Shown here in pieces: positions 61,812-64,000 of a stretch of 64,000 nucleotides of DNA. The DNA is from an uncultured Anaerofilum sp. (GTDB lineage Bacteria; Bacillota; Clostridia; Oscillospirales; Ruminococcaceae): NCBI GenBank assembly GCA_944385935.1, contig CALWZC010000003.1, positions 62,001 through 126,000 on the forward strand, written 5' to 3'. The translations under genes were made by a program, and so were the position numbers. Under the pieces are notes generated by a model. It was given only the letters and a program-made list of their open reading frames with translations, was not told where the DNA came from and searched no databases. Positions within the stretch are counted from its first letter, which is position 1. Each line of letters opens with the position of its first letter.

Positions 61812-62021
61812 CTATTGCTTTGTTCCATGACAATTGCCTTTTGTATGGCATCCTTGACAACTGCAAGGGCTGGCTGTGTTTCCATTGTGATGGGAACAGC
61901 ACTTGCTCACCGGACAGCCGATACACTTAGCACCACTCTTTTTTGCTTTAATCACATACCATGAGGCGGCGACTATTATGCCAGCTATCACCACCACAAG
62001 GACAACATCCACCATTGTCAT
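61812..62021 (-). CDS. FeoB-associated Cys-rich membrane protein
   Basis: 69 residues. One membrane helix near the N-terminus (VDVVLVVVIAGIIVAASWYVI) is followed by KAKKSGAKCIGCPVSKCC and a Cys/His-rich cytoplasmic tail (CSCQGCHTKGNCHG). This is the FeoB-associated family, always found next to feoB in Clostridia and Bacteroidetes. It is thought to bind Fe2+ at the pore exit or replace FeoC. AAGGAG precedes the ATG, 22 bases after the feoB stop. Confidence 0.93.
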   Translation of the reverse strand: MTMVDVVLVVVIAGIIVAASWYVIKAKKSGAKCIGCPVSKCCSHHNGNTASPCSCQGCHTKGNCHGTKQ

Positions 62022-62042
62022 ATAAAAAACTCCTTTTTTACA

Positions 62043-64000
62043 TTAGTTTGTTGCTGCACCAGCAAGGGCATATTCTTTTGTAATATCTTTATTTGCCTTT
62101 TGAATCAGATAGGCAATAATCGCTACAATAGCAGCCACTACAATCAATCCGGGCACAAATCCGGTTCCCAATGTGCCAGTAGTAACCAATGTGCCAACCT
62201 GATATACAACAAATGCTACTACATAGCCAGTTGCCAACTGAAGTGCCACACCACCCAAAAGCCATTTTTTGTCTTTAATCTCCGAGTTCATTGCGCCAAT
62301 GGCAGCAAAACAAGGAGGTGTAAACAAATTAAACATGAGATATGCCAAAGCTGCAACAGAGGTCAAACCCAATACAGTAGCAACTTCATTTCCGCCCTGA
62401 ATCAATACTTTTTCTTCTACATCAATGAAGTTGGTAATGCCATATACCACAGCCAAAGTACCTACTACATTTTCTTTTGCAATAAAACCGGTTACAGCAG
62501 CTGCTGCCAACTGCCATACACCAAAGCCCAAGGGAATCATCAAGATTGCCACAGGAGAAGCAATGGAAGCCAAAATAGAGGTGCTTTCTGCGCCTTCCTC
62601 TACCAGTTGGAATCCCCATGTAAAACTTTGCATTATCTGTACTACAGTGTTGCACAACAGAATGATGGTTCCCGCTTTTACAATGTAAGACCAACCACGA
62701 GAACACATGGAAAGAAATGCACGTTTTAAGCTGGGCACTTTATATTCAGGCAACTCAATAATGAAGAAGGATTTTCTATTTTTGTAACCTGCAATTTTGT
62801 TGATGAGCAAAGCCCCGAAGAAAATCAGGAAAATTCCCATAAAATACATCAAGGTGCCAACCCATGAGGCATCTGCAAAGAACACACCAGCAAACAAAGC
62901 GATTACTGGCAATTTTGCACCACAGGGCATAAAGGGAGCCAACATAGCGGTGGCTTTTCTCTCTCGCTCGTTGCGAATGGTACGGCAAGCCATAACGCCG
63001 GGGATGGCACAACCGGTGGTAATAACAAAGGGAATTACAGACTTACCAGACAAACCAACCTTTTTGAAAATGGGGTCTAGCACTACACTTACCCGTGCCA
63101 TATAACCGCAATCTTCCAGCAAGGCAATGAGGAAATACATCACCATAACCAAAGGCAGGAAGCCTACCACAGCACCTACACCGCCAATAATACCATCTAC
63201 CAGAAGGGCTTGAAGCAATGGGGAGCTGTTCTCTACCATTCCGCCAACCATTCCTTGGAAAGACTCAATCCAACCCACAAGGGTATCTGCTACAAATGGC
63301 CCCAAGGTAGACTGGGAAATGTAAAACACCAAAAACATTACTACCGCAAAAATGGGAATCCCCAGCCATTTGTTGGTTAAAATACTATCAATTTTGTCCT
63401 GTGTATTTTTCTCTCTGCTCAATATCTTGCGGGTTTCCACCTTAGAAACCAGTTGGTTTACAAAAGCGAACCTGCGACGGTCGGCAGCCTCTACCTGTGC
63501 TTTATCGTTCAGAGAAATATCACCCTGTACATAGGGAGCTGTCTGCGCTCTTCCTTGTAGGGAAGCTGCTATTTTTACAAGCTGTGACAAGCCGTTTTCA
63601 CCGGAGGAAGTGGAGATAGTTGCAACAACCGGGCAACCCAATTCCTTTGACAATTTTTCTATATCAATTTTGGTTTCTTTCTTTTGGTTAATATCGCTTT
63701 TATTTAAAGCTACTACCATGGGAATTCCCAACTCTAAAAGCTGTGTGGTAAAAAACAAACTACGGCTTAGGTTGGTAGCATCCACAATATTGATGATGAC
63801 ATCGGGGTGCTCATTGCGAACATAACTACTGGTAATGCTTTCTTCAGATGTAAAGGGGGACATAGAGTAGGCACCCGGAAGGTCTACCGCAATCAGTTCC
63901 TGTTGTCCATCCCAAAAGGATTTTTTAATAGGGCTTTCCTTTTTCTCTACAGTTACGCCTGCCCAGTTTCCAATTCGCTCGTTTCTTCCAGTAAGAGCGT
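62043..64000 (-). CDS. feoB: Ferrous iron transport protein B, 5' end outside the window
   Basis: About 650 C-terminal residues are present. The frame stays open to 64000, where the text ALTGRNERIGNWAGVTVEKKE is the G2 region, so the Walker A loop lies just outside. G3 is VDLPGAYSMSP (about 63866-63896) and G4 NKSD (63693-63704). The membrane part has the two Gate domains with GCAIPGVMACRTI, PCGAKLPVIALF, and a late FTPCFAAIG-like FTPPCFAAIGAMNSE. FeoB is the GTP-dependent Fe2+ importer of anaerobes. A shorter reading that starts at the Met near 63863 would wrongly drop the G domain. It is followed by its Cys-rich partner. Confidence 0.96.
   Translation of the reverse strand, partial: ALTGRNERIGNWAGVTVEKKESPIKKSFWDGQQELIAVDLPGAYSMSPFTSEESITSSYVRNEHPDVIINIVDATNLSRSLFFTTQLLELGIPMVVALNKSDINQKKETKIDIEKLSKELGCPVVATISTSSGENGLSQLVKIAASLQGRAQTAPYVQGDISLNDKAQVEAADRRRFAFVNQLVSKVETRKILSREKNTQDKIDSILTNKWLGIPIFAVVMFLVFYISQSTLGPFVADTLVGWIESFQGMVGGMVENSSPLLQALLVDGIIGGVGAVVGFLPLVMVMYFLIALLEDCGYMARVSVVLDPIFKKVGLSGKSVIPFVITTGCAIPGVMACRTIRNERERKATAMLAPFMPCGAKLPVIALFAGVFFADASWVGTLMYFMGIFLIFFGALLINKIAGYKNRKSFFIIELPEYKVPSLKRAFLSMCSRGWSYIVKAGTIILLCNTVVQIMQSFTWGFQLVEEGAESTSILASIASPVAILMIPLGFGVWQLAAAAVTGFIAKENVVGTLAVVYGITNFIDVEEKVLIQGGNEVATVLGLTSVAALAYLMFNLFTPPCFAAIGAMNSEIKDKKWLLGGVALQLATGYVVAFVVYQVGTLVTTGTLGTGFVPGLIVVAAIVAIIAYLIQKANKDITKEYALAGAATN

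Noticed and set aside
62100-62729. 209-codon plus-strand frame opposite feoB
   Set aside because: It lies wholly inside the conserved FeoB membrane domain and has no start signal or similarity.
1-64000. Insertion sequences, rRNA genes, riboswitches or a replication origin
   Set aside because: No transposase, terminal inverted repeats, rRNA-like sequence, recognisable aptamer or DnaA-box cluster was found on reading both strands.

Overview
The window looks like chromosome from a low-GC, Gram-positive, gut-type anaerobe of the Clostridia (probably the Ruminococcaceae/Oscillospiraceae side). The signs are strong AGGAGG ribosome sites, TTGACA/TATAAT promoters, the hprK-murB-rapZ-whiA core cluster, BceRS-BceAB and AgrC/LytTR modules, FeoB with its Cys-rich partner, and very large secreted glycan-degrading enzymes with Pro/Thr linkers. 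No species can be named from the sequence alone.

Layout, left to right. 1-10.7 kb: the start of a cation/proton antiporter, pfkA, a secreted GH84 beta-N-acetylglucosaminidase (plus strand), and a tightly coupled minus-strand operon (CydD-like and CydC-like ABC half-transporters, a YgbA-family protein, a DUF454 membrane protein) behind a promoter with two GTTAG-N6-CTAAC palindromes. 10.7-12.2 kb: a SUKH (SMI1/KNR4) protein. 12.4-25.0 kb: a complete type I-E CRISPR-Cas locus. The array has 55 repeats and 54 spacers at an exact 61-bp period, followed rightwards by cas2-dnaQ (a Cas2-DEDDh exonuclease fusion), cas1, cas6e, cas5e, cas7e, cse2, cse1 and cas3. All are on the minus strand in one translationally coupled operon with a promoter near 25.0 kb. 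The degenerate repeat at the left end and the repeat orientation place the leader at the right end, beside and partly inside cas2-dnaQ.

25.1-28.4 kb: a tRNA-Pro(GGG) with near-perfect promoter and terminator, then a frameshifted tyrosine-recombinase pseudogene, a CbrC-family gene and a small unknown gene. This looks like a decayed tRNA-associated integration site. 28.4-31.6 kb: an AgrC-like kinase, a LytTR regulator and an unknown protein, preceded by phased AACGAA repeats that may be LytTR sites. 31.6-37.4 kb: lipase, two HAD phosphatases, a Cys-rich mini-protein, gpsA and a membrane-anchored SGNH hydrolase.

37.4-46.5 kb: a long housekeeping operon read leftwards: hprK, PHP phosphatase, glk, murB, rapZ, whiA, dnaE. 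It joins carbon-catabolite control, glucose phosphorylation, wall precursor synthesis and replication. No yvcK lies between rapZ and whiA. 46.8-51.2 kb: a GT4 glycosyltransferase, a MATE exporter, a PadR regulator overlapping a truncated flavin-reductase remnant, and an unknown membrane protein. 51.2-56.2 kb: a large PL8 polysaccharide lyase with a sortase-type C-terminus. Together with the GH84 enzyme it suggests growth on host glycosaminoglycans or mucins. 56.5-61.3 kb: a BceRS-BceAB-like peptide sensing/detoxification module ending in an unlisted 37-residue membrane peptide. 61.3-64 kb: a YccF protein, the FeoB-associated Cys-rich protein and feoB, cut by the window edge.

I found no clearly new multi-gene system. 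The most interesting items are the Cas2-exonuclease fusion whose array leader overlaps its own coding sequence, repeated spacers in the array, the phased LytTR-like sites, the decayed tRNA-Pro integration site, and several small unlisted genes.
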